Below, piece after piece: positions 11,673 through 22,349 of a stretch of 64,000 nt of DNA; position 1 is the first letter of the stretch, and every line of letters starts with the position of its first letter. This DNA is from Rhodosporidiobolus odoratus (lineage: Eukaryota > Basidiomycota > Microbotryomycetes > Sporidiobolales > Sporidiobolaceae): the NCBI GenBank assembly GCA_034387635.1, contig JAOANU010000027.1, positions 1 through 64,000 of the forward strand, in the 5' to 3' direction. The notes beneath the pieces are model-generated. The model did not search any database, had not been told where the DNA came from, and worked only from the letters and a program-made list of their open reading frames with translations. The position numbers and the translations under genes are program-made.

Positions 11673-13132
11673 CTAATAAGGTGGCTGATACTGCAACTGA
11701 TAGCCCGGGAAGTAGGACTGCTGCTGTATCGCATCAAACCGAGGAACATGTCCGCCGCCGCAGTTGTAACTAGTAGGACGCCCAACGGGAGGGTCGGAAC
11801 TCCCTTCCAGATGTGTTTGCCCATACTGAATAGGATGTTGAGGTGAGAGCTGTCGGAGCGGCTGCTCATGCGAAGGCGGGTGACCTCGCGGAGGAGGCTG
11901 AGGAGGGAGCCAGGAGTTGTCGAGCTGCTTCACCTTGATGATTAGCGCTGACATACCCTCAAGCAGAAAAAAGAGTGTCACTCTTACCGCGTAAGCGTTC
12001 CCACCAGGGTCAGAGTGCTGGCCATGTTCAGGCCGGTACACATGCACGCAATCCGAGCGTTCCCAAGTGGCCTTCTGAATCCGACTGCTCGGCAGGGTGG
12101 TGGTGTTGTACACACCGCTGTTTTCGAGGTCAATGGCATTTTCCATGAAATCGAGGTCAAATGTGCCGAGGTCTTTGAGAACCGGAGGCTAGTGAGATAA
12201 GAGCGGGTATCAGCAGAGGGAGGAGCAGTTACCTGGACACGCAAGATGGAGAAACTTACACAAAACTCCTGCGTTTTGTACTGAAGGTCAGTCCCGGTTC
12301 GGTCTGTGTACAAGTAGCACGCGACTCACCGGATTCTCCCGCATGATATTGTACACCTGCTCGTACGAAGCTTTCCGAGCGGCTAATGGCCCATCAGGGT
12401 GACTCTTCTCTTCCGAGCGCGGATGGCCGAAGAATTTGACCGCATGTCCTACCGTGAAGGTGGTGATCGGTTCCTCCCGAGTGACTTGAAGGCGGATGGC
12501 GAGTGCCACTAGCAACGAGGCTCATGAGTCTCTGCAGGGGTGGCATGAACTGATCAAGAGAAGGAGTCCCAGACTCACAAGGAGTGAGAAGTCCAGTCTG
12601 ATCTTGTTCGTCGCGGAACTTCTGTTGCACCTTGGCGACGGCGTTGTTGATGACACGCGCTGGTAGCGGAGAAGCGAGTTTGCGCTCGCAGTACCATCGT
12701 ACCAGACCTGCGCGAGAAAAGTTACGTCCAGTCCTGCCAACCTCTGGTGGTATGATCGCTCCCTGCAGGATGCGGAAATTTCTCTGAATGCCCATGATGG
12801 GCAAGAGGACGAGGGCTGATCGAAAAAGGCGAGTCAATCACGGGAAAGAGGGAAACTGCAGCACCGCACGCACCGTCTTTGACGAGTTGCCAGAGTGGGT
12901 CTCGCACCGCCTTTGGGTGACGTGGATTGTTCAAACCTATTCGAGGTAGTGGTTGAGCTTTCTCGGGCTCGGACGCGGGCGCGGACGGTAGTGTTGACCC
13001 AGCGGGTGAATATGAACCGAGATCGGAGTGCGGTTGTTGAGGGTATACAGTCTGCTGGAGCGGTGCTCGCGGTAGATGCTGAGAAGGGAGACAGAAGAAG
13101 CTAGGTGAAGGTCGAGGATTGCGCTGCGGCAT
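11673..13132 (-). CDS. Orphan protein A of a three-gene tandem family
   Basis: No function is recognised. The start at 13132 (MPQRNPRPSPSFF) is tentative, because the open frame continues upstream. After a Pro/Ser/Gln-rich N-terminus come the blocks shared with the two genes to the right: LVLLPIMG, a GLVRWYCERKL motif, a phase-1 intron after LLTP followed by LALAIRLQ, then HAVKFFGHP, ASYEQVYNIMRENP, a 9-nt microexon (12260-12268, residues EFC), and a PPVLKDLGTFDLDFMENAID block. The C-terminal tail is Pro/Gln/Tyr-rich and low in complexity, ending QLQYQPPY. The WYCxRK segment faintly recalls a DNA-recognition helix, but no homeodomain can be fitted. Conserved intron phases and the microexon show that it is a real gene and a duplicate. 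Codon use is like its neighbours. Confidence 0.7.
12260..12268 (-). other. 9-nt microexon of orphan gene A
   Basis: Reading the minus strand, GAGTTTTGT is bounded by an acceptor (acgcag) and a donor (gtaagt). It joins MRENP to PPVLKDLG in phase 0. The equivalent position in genes B and C also carries a 9-nt exon. Confidence 0.65.
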
Positions 13133-13175
13133 GAGATTGTGCTGCAGTGCGTGCCAAACTTGAAGGTCAGCGATG

Positions 13176-14356
13176 TCAGCTACCGAACAGCGAACGAGTG
13201 GCTCCAACCATATCTGAGCAATGCTGCGGATATTTCTTGTGAGAATCCCCATTATCCTGCAGGATAGGTGGAGTTGGAGCCGTCCCATTGCGAACAAGGT
13301 GGTCAGTACAAAAGAAAACCTCGAATTGACAGAGCTCGGTATACCGGTTGAAGGAGCCTCGAGGCCGCAGAATTCGATTCTTCTGACCCGGGTTGACTAC
13401 ATTGCTCGTCGATGGCGGCCAGTGCGGCGAGATAAGCCTCGCGCTCCGAGCCGGATTCTTCATTGATGGCCTTCTCAATAGCCTTGATATCGAAGCGCCC
13501 CTGCTTGATCAGGCTTTCCGGCTAGAGAAAAGAGAACACCGGGTCAGCAGGCGAGTACATGGTATCAGAACATACTGTGAACGCACACAGAACACCTGTC
13601 AAGAGCATCTGTATTAGTGACTGAGTATTCGGGTCCCGAGAAACGTAGCGCTCGCCTCATTATCCCGCATAATGTTGTATACCTGCTCATACGACGCCTC
13701 CCGAGCCTCTTCAAATGCGTGAAAGCTGGGATGGTCGCTCCTGAGCGGATGGCCAAAGAACTTGACAGCGTCGGTCAATCTGAAGCGGGTTGGCGGTCCC
13801 TCATAGATGAGCTGCATGTAGATGGCATTTGCAACTACCAGTTGAGGTCAGATTTAGAAGACGATTCTTGAAGACAGGTACATGCTTACGAGGTGTGAAG
13901 ACTCCGTGCTCGTCCTTTTCTTCGCAACGCGACTCCTGCACCCTTTGAATGGCATTTTGGATGACAGCGGCACTGGGGGGACTTTTAAGCTTGCGTTCAC
14001 AGTACCACCGTATGAGACCGGTACGAGAGAAGCTGCCGGTTCTGCCTGTCTCTGGAGATCTAAGTGCGGCGTCGCGGATTCGAAAACTCCTCGTTTTTCC
14101 CATGGCGGGGAGTAGCGACAGTGCTGATACGATACAATAGTCAGCGGACACAGTGACGTGTTCGGCGAGTTGGGCAAGCCATACCTTCTTCGATCTCCTC
14201 CTTCAGGGGCTTAAGCGACTCCTTGTTGACCGGCGGAAGGGGGGGGCCTGTTCGAGCTTGTGGCTGATGCACTCGAGACACTTTGCAGGAGGGCTCCCCA
14301 AATGTGAGCTGGTGGTCAAGCTCGTCGGCCGACGCTGGGTGCGCCCGACGCGACAT
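13176..14356 (-). CDS. Orphan protein B of the tandem family
   Basis: This is the middle paralog of the array; its function is unknown. It starts MSRRAHPASADELDHQLTF at 14356. Shared blocks in order: LSLLPAMG, RTGLIRWYCERKLKSPP, a phase-1 intron after VFTP then LANAIYMQ, DAVKFFGHP, ASYEQVYNIMRDNE, a 9-nt microexon VFC (13587-13595), then PESLIKQGRFDIKAIEKAIN. The intron before the microexon begins GC rather than GT. It is closest to gene A over the core. The 3' end is uncertain. The frame may stop at about 13304 (SIRGFLLY) or, if one more intron is removed, run to the stop near 13176 (MVGATRSLFGS). It lacks the long Pro/Gln-rich tail of A and C unless this is provided by an exon I cannot place. 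Confidence 0.65.
13587..13595 (-). other. 9-nt microexon of orphan gene B
   Basis: On the minus strand GTGTTCTGT (Val-Phe-Cys) lies between the acceptor ttgacag and the donor gtgcgt, and joins MRDNE to PESLIKQG in phase 0. The upstream intron starts gcgagc, a GC donor. Confidence 0.65.
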
Positions 14357-14933
14357 GGATAAGTTAGCGGAAGAAAGCAGAGGGCTATACAGACCGGAAA
14401 AGCCTCCATTAAGACTCTTGTGGCACGTCCGCGGGCGCCAGAAGCCGCCGAGCTACTAATCGGCCAGGAGTAACGCCCAGGCCCCGGCACGGTAGCGAAG
14501 GCCTGAGCCCTCTGAAAGCACCGAGTTCGAGATCTGTGCGAGATGCGGAAGGCGGATTGTCGGAAGCTGACAGTCATGTCCCGCAACGATGATGGCACAC
14601 GACAGGATCTGGACGCATTCTTTCACAAGGAGGCTACTAGATTTTAACTTGAAACAGTAGAACACTACTGTAGCGCGCCACAAGCACCCTTGAAAGCAGG
14701 TTGCATCCAAACTTGACCTTCTCAAGTTGGCTTGAGCTCCACTCGTGCTCTTGATCAGCGGCCCACTCGTACACTTGGCTTGACACTCCCGCTCTGCAGA
14801 CAGCATAATAAAGATCCAAAGCATATGCAGCAGAGCAGACGTGGGGAGGACGTCTCCCCTTTCCTCTCGAGTTTGAGAGAGACATGTATGAACAGGGGTA
14901 CACGCTGATGATCGGATAATACTGCTCCTCTGT
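14357..14933. other. Spacer between orphan genes B and C
   Basis: About 580 bases. Minus-strand frames here (for example 14456-15001) contain no family block and look random. The promoter of gene B and the 3' end of gene C are expected in this stretch. Confidence 0.45.
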
Positions 14934-16445
14934 CTACTGAAAATAGTATGGGTAGGGCAATGCAGCTGCCTGACCAGCCCGATTATCGGAAGTACGACCA
15001 TGTGTAGATGTTGTCCATGCTGATGTGGGGGTATGAGTGTGCTGGAACACTTGAGGCTGGTAGACCGGAGAAAATGTCGGCTGGTGCTGATTGATAGGTG
15101 TTGGTATGTGCTGGGAGTACATCAAACTTTCCGGAAAAAATGACTGTTTGGCGATAGGATGAGGGTGAGCATGCAAGCCTGTGGGGTTGCAACTGAGTGA
15201 CTCACTGGACCCCGCCATTGCCATGGTGCGTTCGGAGTAGCTGTTACATCGTGACCCAAAGGTAGGTGCCAGATCGGCTGTAGGTGCGGGTTTTGGCTGG
15301 GTGCAGTCGCGGTTGACTGCGTATGAGAAGTATGAGCAGTGACAGGATGAAAGGAAGGCAGCACCTACTGTAGAGCCTTGTAGAGGAGCGGACAGCGGAG
15401 CATGTGCCGGAGATAAGGCGCGAGAAGCCTGAGGGGAGAGGCGAGGTTGGCCTGCTTCGCCCTCCTTCTCTGCCGCGATAGCGGCATTGACGGCTTGCAC
15501 CGAGGCTGCAGGATCAAAGTCCCAATTTCCGATCTTGGTGAAGACCGTTGGCTGCAGGTGCGGTCAGATGGGCGATCATAGGTAAAAATGGTGGGACACC
15601 CAACTTGCCGAGAGTTTCTGGTGGCGTGAAGCGATACCAGGATTAGCAGGCACTCACTCTTGCTCACTAGAGGGATGTACTTGCAGGATTCTCCCTCATG
15701 ACCTCGTATGTTTGCTTGTAAGCCATTGCCAGGTCCCCAGGCTCGACGCCCACTCCGAAGAACTTGATAGCGTTCTGAAGAGTGAAACGATCGTGCTTGC
15801 GTCCCGGGAGGGGGGTGCCCTTTATAGCAATCGCGACTGGGACGATGAAATCATGCATGAGGGAGCAGGTCAGATATGGGGAGAACTCGAACATCAAAAA
15901 GGTATAACTCACGAGCGGTGGGTTTCCCATGCTTGTCGCAATCATCCTTGTGGGCTTTTGTTAAGGCCTTAATGCTTGCTTTGACTTCTTCGAGCCCAGG
16001 GGCGGGGTCGAGGTTGTGGCGTGAACAGTACCAGTGCAGCAAGCCAGCACGGTAAAGACCGCCATGTGGGGGTACCTCGATCGGATGCTTGCCAATCAGA
16101 GGCAGATACTCTAGCCCTGCACATCAAAGACTCAGTCAGACGGTACAGTGTAAGGAGGCTATGGTCGCGCGCACCTTCCATGACAAGCTCGCTCACTTCC
16201 TCGTCCCTCGCCTCCTTCGCCTCCCGCACCTTCTTCATCTCTGCCCTGCGCTTCTCCGCCTTGCGTACGCGCCTTGTGCGTGCGGCCTCTCTACGCGTGT
16301 CAGTCGGCGCGGCGGCCGTCGGGAAGTGAGGCGGAGGCGCAAATGTCCAAGGAGTCGTGGTCGGCTGGGCGAGAGGTGCCGCGGGGCCGTAGCTGCCGTA
16401 GGCGTCGCTAGTCTGTGGCTGCGAATAATATCTGTGGCCAGACAT
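14934..16445 (-). CDS. Orphan protein C of the tandem family
   Basis: This is the most diverged member of the array; its function is unknown. It starts MSGHRYYSQPQTSDAYGSYG at 16445. A Pro/Ala-rich stretch and a highly charged helix (about residues 50-90, rich in RRVRKAEKRRAEMKK) precede the core: LEYLPLIGKHP, GLLHWYCSRHNLDP, a phase-1 intron leading to LAIAIKG, NAIKFFGVG, QTYEVMRENP, a 9-nt microexon KLS (15609-15617) and PTVFTKIGNWDFDPAA. Both introns around the microexon begin gcaagt (GC-AG). The C-terminal third is low-complexity Pro/His/Gln/Tyr, ending LPYPYYFQ, like the tail of A. The Glu/Lys/Arg helix and sticky tail suggest a nuclear or RNP-associated protein, but that is only inference. 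Confidence 0.7.
15609..15617 (-). other. 9-nt microexon of orphan gene C
   Basis: On the minus strand AAACTCTCG (Lys-Leu-Ser) is flanked by the acceptor ccaccag and a GC donor gcaagt. With it, MRENP joins PTVFTKIG in phase 0. Skipping it would also keep frame, so inclusion must be shown from RNA. Confidence 0.55.
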
Positions 16446-16879
16446 GGCGAGCACTGGCGAAGAACGGGAGTGGTGTGCACAGACGCGCTCCGACGGCTCG
16501 CAGAGGTTAGCGGCGGGGCTGTGCCGGACCGCCGGAAGAGCCGACAAGCGGAATGAATTTCGCCACATTGTGAGCACACTACAGTAGCCGCAAAGCGCTC
16601 ACGTCAACCGAATTGCAGGCAGGAAGACTACGAATGAGCTTGAATGAGCCGACTCATTTTCAGCAAGTTCCGATTGTCGTGTGACCTTCTCATATCACTC
16701 GAAATCCTGGTTACGATGGAGCGTGAGACACAAGAGCGCGGGTCTTGTGTAACAGGACGCGTGTTCATTGTCCCCTGCTCGGAGTTCTTCGTAGTGACTC
16801 GATCTGGGGGAAGCACAGGCTGAAAACATGAGTCCAATACTTCCTCGCGCACACTGTCATTTTCAGCTACGGGCTTGCT
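16446..16879. other. Spacer between orphan gene C and the NRPS
   Basis: About 430 bases holding the gene C promoter and the NRPS 3' end. No gene or repeat is seen. Confidence 0.45.
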
Positions 16880-19800
16880 CTACTGCACCGCGCGTCTAGT
16901 GAGCCACTCCGCCTGCCGTCTCAGCGTCGGTAGCTTGGCAAGAACCTGTGCAGGAATGGCCAGGCCTGCCTTTTGCAGGCGGACTGCAAGGCGCATAGCG
17001 GCGATCTGCGAAGCACAAAGCTTGTCAGTACGCACCTACCTGCAGAACGGGTGCCAACAAGAGAGCAGGGAGGAAGGAAACATACCGAGTCACCTCCAAG
17101 CGACGAGAAAGACTCGCCGTCGTCAAAGTCTTCGAGTCGAAGAACCGCTGCCCACTCCCTCCTCAGCTTGCCCATCAGCCCGACGACTTCTGGACCCGGT
17201 GAACCCTCATCTTCCACCTCTTCTCCAACAGTTCCGCCTCCTGTCCGACTAGTCGGAACTGCGGCCCCTCCCGGACCCGCCTGTTTTCTACCGCCCGCCA
17301 AGGTCGCCTTAACCTCGTCAAACAGCGTACAAGGTGCGGTAACCAGGTAATCCAACACCTTAGCCACACTCTCCAATACCCCATCAACTTGCTTCTTGTC
17401 CACAATCCTCTCATCAAAAAAGCACGCCAATTCCAACTCATCCTTCTTCCCCAATTGAGGCGTCACCTCGAATGACAGAGCATAGTTCGTAGGCATGTGT
17501 ATACGTTCGGGAGGCTGTCGGACTGGCCAGGGTGCGGCATTGTCGAAGGAGGAGGAACGTTCGGCGAGGGATTGGAAGGTGATTAGGATTGAGAAGAGAT
17601 CGGTTCGAGAGGGAAGGGAGCAGGTTCGCGCGAGAGAGGGGAGGGTGATGCGTTGGTGTACCCTTGCGAGTCGGTCGGCTGATGCTTCGGCTTTGGCGAG
17701 CGATAGCAGGGAAGATGCGGGTTTGGCAGCGTCGGAAGACGAGGCGGAGGAGAAGCGAGTTCGAGAAGGCAGGACAGAGACACAGGGTCCTATAATCTCG
17801 TCTGCGTCGATCACATCGATGTCGCGTCCAGAACGAACGATGCCGACGACTACATCGTCGGCCGCGGCGTGGTGAGAAAGCGCCACCGAAATGGCAAGTC
17901 GAGACGCGATGGCGGGAGTGATGCCGTGCTTCTGCGTCAGGGTCTCAAGTTCACCATGCCAGGGAAGGATAGCGGCACCGGTGGTGGCTAGCATCCCGCC
18001 GTCTAACGAAACTTGGGACGGCCAGCCGAGAGGGCGGGAAGAAGTGAGGTAGGAACGCCAAAAGTCGACGGCATCGGAAGCCGATTCCGAAGTCGAGCGC
18101 CACCAAGCGGCGACGGACGAAAAAGGAGGGCGAGGCGGTATTTTGAGACCGAAGCAGAGAGAGCGGAGGTCGGCCGTGAGGAGTTCGAGGGTCCAGCCGT
18201 CGCTACAGGTCACAGAAAATGGCGTCAGTGTCTACCGACCCGAACGGCGAGAAGTAGGAGACGCACCTCATCGCATGGTGCATACCCCAAGCAAGCTTTC
18301 TCGTCCCGCTCGGCGTCGTGAAGAGCGCAAACGAAAGATGCAATCTACCCCATCTGAAGGTAAAGCGTTCTCGATCCCGCTTGAGCCAGTCCTGCCCATC
18401 CCGAATGATGTCAGCACGTTGTCCCTGACACATAGTGAGCGGGAAAAATACACGCACCGTAATGACCGCATCAAGGTCTTCCTCCCTCCCCACCTCAACT
18501 TCCTCCATCGTCGTCCTATCTCTCACTTCCCCATCCCCCTCCTTCAACGCCACGACGCACATACCCCTTACCTCACTCACCACAAACACACTCCTCAGAG
18601 CCTCATAATTCCCAACCAACGCCCTCAATCCCTCCTGCAACTTGTCCGTCGACAGTTGAGTGGAAGGAACCCCGACGTGGTAGATGGCTTGGGCGTAGTA
18701 GTGACCTATTTGGGATGAGAAGGAGGGAGCTAGGAGAGCATCTTGTGATGGTGCAGTTGGGTAAACGTCCGAGATACGGTCGGAGGGAAGAGAGGGGGAA
18801 AACGAATCGAGTTCGTCGAGAAGAGCAGAAAGGGCGTCCGGGGGAATAAGGCTGAAAGGTTTGTAGGATACGTCGACGGGCGGAATGCTCGAAGTCGATG
18901 TAGGGGACGAAGCTGCACAAGCGGCCAACACGCCAGCACATTCCCCCAAAGTAGCAGCATCCACCACATCCCTGAACCTCAATTCCGAGTATCCTTCTCC
19001 AATCTTCAAAGTCGACACAAGCTTCATGAACCTGATCGAGTCTCCCCCGAGTTTCATAAACTCATCCTGATCCGCAATCTGTTCCCCCTCCTCGCTAGAG
19101 AGGCGAAGAACCGCCGCCCACGCCGTTCGAGCTGCTTGATGATGTGAATCGCGAGTCAAGGTCCGCTCCGCCTCACCCTCGTCTTCTCGATTAAAACGAT
19201 CACCTCCGTACAGTTGATGCTGTCGCTGCGAGCGCGCCGCGCTGCGCCAATCATACCCTTGAGCCAGTGCTCGGAGAGTCTTTTTGTCCGCTTTACCCAT
19301 CCCCTGGGTCGGAACACGGCTTACTGCAACCCAGTATCGGGGAACCATGTACTGCGGCAGTTTTTCCGCGAGGTACGATTTGAGTTTGGCGACCAGGGTG
19401 GTGAATTCAGAGCAAGTGGTGCAAGGGAGGATTGAGACCGGCGAGGAATGGTCTGATGCCGAAGAGGACGGTGAGGGCGAGAAGGCGGGGCCGAGCTCGA
19501 GGTAGGCGACGAGAGAGGACGAGATGGACGGTGTTTCGAAAGTGTCGACGATACCACGTAGGAGAGAAGGATGAGCTCGGGAAGAAAGGTGTTCCTCGAT
19601 TTCGCCGACTTCGATCCTGTATCCACGGCCAAGCAGTGCACCTCAATGACTGTCTTCAACGCGAGAGAAGAGAGAGAGAGCGCGAGAGAAAGACGCACCT
19701 CAATCCATTGACTTTAACCTGCCCGTCCCTCCTCCCCAAACACTCAACCCAACCCTCCCTCTCCCCCTCCTCCTCCCACTCCGCAACAACCCATCTCCCC

Positions 19801-22069
19801 AAATCCCCCGTCCTATACACCCTCTCACCCTTCTCACCCCATCCCTCTGTTCCATCCATCTCGATGAACACACCTTCGTTTAGGTGAGGGAGGACGTAAC
19901 CCCGGGTTACTTGGGGTCCGGAGACGCAGATCTCCCCGATTGCGCCGAGGGGGACGGGATGAAGAGAGGTAGGTGAGGGGGAGAGGATATGGATACGGGT
20001 TGAACCGGTTGGTTTACCGATAGGGAGGGAGAAGGGGGATGGAGGGGAGGAAGCTAGAGAGCGGTTCGAAATGACCCCGACAGTGGTCTCGCTGTCGATA
20101 CACTCAGGCTGGTCAACGCGGAACACAAGATATAGGGGAGGAGGAGGAGGAGAAGGAGAAGGAGAAGGAAACGCACGTAGGTCCGTAATCAATGACGACC
20201 CTTACCCCCCTCTCCCTCCATTTCTCCCTAACCGCCTTCTCAACCCTCTCCCCGCCAGTATTGACCTGTTTGATCCGGAAACCGGCTCTCTCCCATGCCT
20301 CCTGCACGCTCTCTCCCTCAACAGGCTGCACGTCGGGGTGTTCGAAGAGTACGGCTGAGACTGTCGGGGTTAAGTCGACCAACGTGCAGCGTAGGGCGAG
20401 GATAGACGAGACGAGGGAGGAGAAAAGGGAGGAAGTGGTCGTGATGCACAGGGTCGAGCCGTGCTGTGTGCGAGTTGGCCTCGTCAAGTCAGCTCCGGAT
20501 TCCCGGAGAACAAAGCAAAGCAGAATGCGAGTGAGAAGGAAGAGGACAACCGAGCAACGTACAGCGAACGTATCCCAGATGTTCATGACGCTCACATCAA
20601 ATGAGTAAGACGGGAACTGAAGGACCCGTTCACCTCTCGCTCGACCAAAAACGCCTCGGTAGTTCCTGTGTGCACCATTCACTCTATCAGCGGATGTGGC
20701 AGCAAAGAGAGAGGAGAAGATGTGGAAGGAAAGAAGCTGACCTCAGAAACGCCCCGACCTGTCTATGTTCCACCATAATCCCCTTGGGTTTCCCCGTTGT
20801 GCCACTCGTATAAATCACGTATGCCAAACCCTCTTCCTTGACGTTGGGCCACTTCACCTCGAGAAGGGGGAAGTCCTTCTCAAGCTGTTGCGCGGAAGCT
20901 CGCCCGCTCGAAGAAGAAGAGACGGCTCTGAGCAGCGGTCCGAGGATTGGTTCCGGGTCAATGACCGACTCAAACAAGGCACTTCCCTTTCCAGCCTCTT
21001 CTCCGCCCGTTTCCGTCGTGCGCCAAGCTTCCCACTTTCCCCTCTCCCCCTCCTCATCCTGTACCACCACAGCGACCGGGGCCAACAACCCCTCCCGTCT
21101 CAGTTCCTCACAGATCCCCCTCTTTCTCTCCTCTGGAAAACTCGGTTCCAGAGCCAAGTACCCGCATCCAGTTAAAGAGATGGCGAGGAGAGAGAGGGGG
21201 AGAAGGGGGGATTTGGAGAGGCTCAGGGGGAGGATTAGGTTGCCTTTTTCCCAGGTGGCGTGGAGGTTTGGGAAAGAGGAGAGGGAGTGGGAGAGAGAGT
21301 GGAGGAGATGAGAGGCTAAGTAGCGAGCTAGGTAGAGAGTTTGGGAGTAGGAAAGTGAGATTTCTCCTTCGTGGGGGTTTGAACCAGAAGGGTCGGGGAG
21401 GAACGAGATGGCTTCGTCGTCGGGATAGAGATTCGCGGCGTGGAGGAAGAAGTCTGGGAGTGTACGGCAGGTGTCGGGATAGGCGGCAGAGGGGGAGAAG
21501 GTAGGATCGGTGCTGTATTTCAGGAGAGTCGAGGATTCGGAAGACGGGGCGAGGAGGACGGAGGAGATTGAGGAGGTTGTGGGAGATTGGAGGATCTGCA
21601 CAAGTGCAACAGAAACATGCGAAAGGAACCATTCTGCCTCCAGAGCGGGTAGTAGGGCTGTATCGAAGTCAAACTGAAGTTGAAGGGAGTCGGAATTTGA
21701 GCGAGTCGCTGTGATGTGCAAAGGCGTAGTCTGCCGTGCGTTCACCTCGTAAAGCACCACCATCCTCATCTCACCACTGTCCGTTCCCTCCATTGTCCCC
21801 GTGACGTCCGCAAGGAGTTGCCCGATCGCCTGCTCCTCCCTCTCCACTTCCCCCTCTACAATCCGTCGATCTGCAACTGCGAATGCATAGCGATCCTCTC
21901 CCGCATGCGCAGCCTGAGCAAGTGCTACAGCCGCCCGCACAGCTACTTCGATGCGGTGGTCATCCTGCTCTTCTCCAAGATTGATGACGGTTTCGACGGA
22001 CGATGTTATAGCATTCGAGGGGCTGAAGTGGTAGTTGGGAGGTAGGCGAGGCCAATCTGGAGGTGGCAT
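16880..22069 (-). CDS. Nonribosomal peptide synthetase, A-T-C-T order; candidate hydroxamate diketopiperazine (rhodotorulic-acid type) siderophore synthetase
   Basis: A protein of roughly 1,550 residues from about eight exons. The first ~200 residues resemble the leftover C-terminal lobe seen before the first A domain in fungal siderophore synthetases. The adenylation domain has A3 YVIYTSGTTGKPKG, A4 FPSYSFDVSV, an NTGGERVEKAVREKW segment, A5 DYGPTE, A7 YRTGDLGR, A8 GRRDGQVKVNGLR and A10 GMGKADKKTL. A carrier domain follows (FMKLGGDSIRFMKL, around residue 900). A condensation domain then carries an intact catalytic HHAMSDG. A second carrier domain (FSSLGGDSIAAMRL, around residue 1,510) lies close to the C-terminus, which ends LTRRAVQ. 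There is no thioesterase or reductase. One A domain serving two carriers and one C domain is the minimum needed to make a cyclic dipeptide from two copies of one amino acid. Rhodotorulic acid, made by many red yeasts, is such a product. The product assignment is inference; the domain calls are seen. No ornithine monooxygenase or acyltransferase lies in the window. Confidence 0.88.
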
Positions 22070-22349
22070 TGACCTTGACGATCGCTTGTGAACGAGAGAA
22101 AGAGCGATCGATGTAGAGAGTGGGAGGAGATCAAGCAGAGACAGGAACAAAAGAGATCAGATAAAATCGGACACTTCTCAAGCACCCGAAAAATCTTCTT
22201 TTTCGCCTCGGGCAATTCTCAACTCTGCGCAATAATAGGTAGCTATATACAGGTCTAGATTCCTACGCTCTATACAGATTCATTGCTATGTACCGTCCCC
22301 TAATGTGTAAAAGACTGGGCCCTTCGAAAAAGAGCCATTCTTGGATTTC

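Noticed and set aside
11673..14356. Homeodomain in orphan genes A and B because of the WYCERK string
   Set aside because: Homeodomain helix 3 reads WFxNxR near the end of a 60-residue three-helix fold; here the spacing, preceding helices and Asn are missing.
20100..20170. GGAGGAGGAGAAGGAGAAGG run as a repeat element
   Set aside because: It lies in an NRPS intron and is a short purine-rich tract (polypyrimidine on the sense strand), expected near an acceptor.
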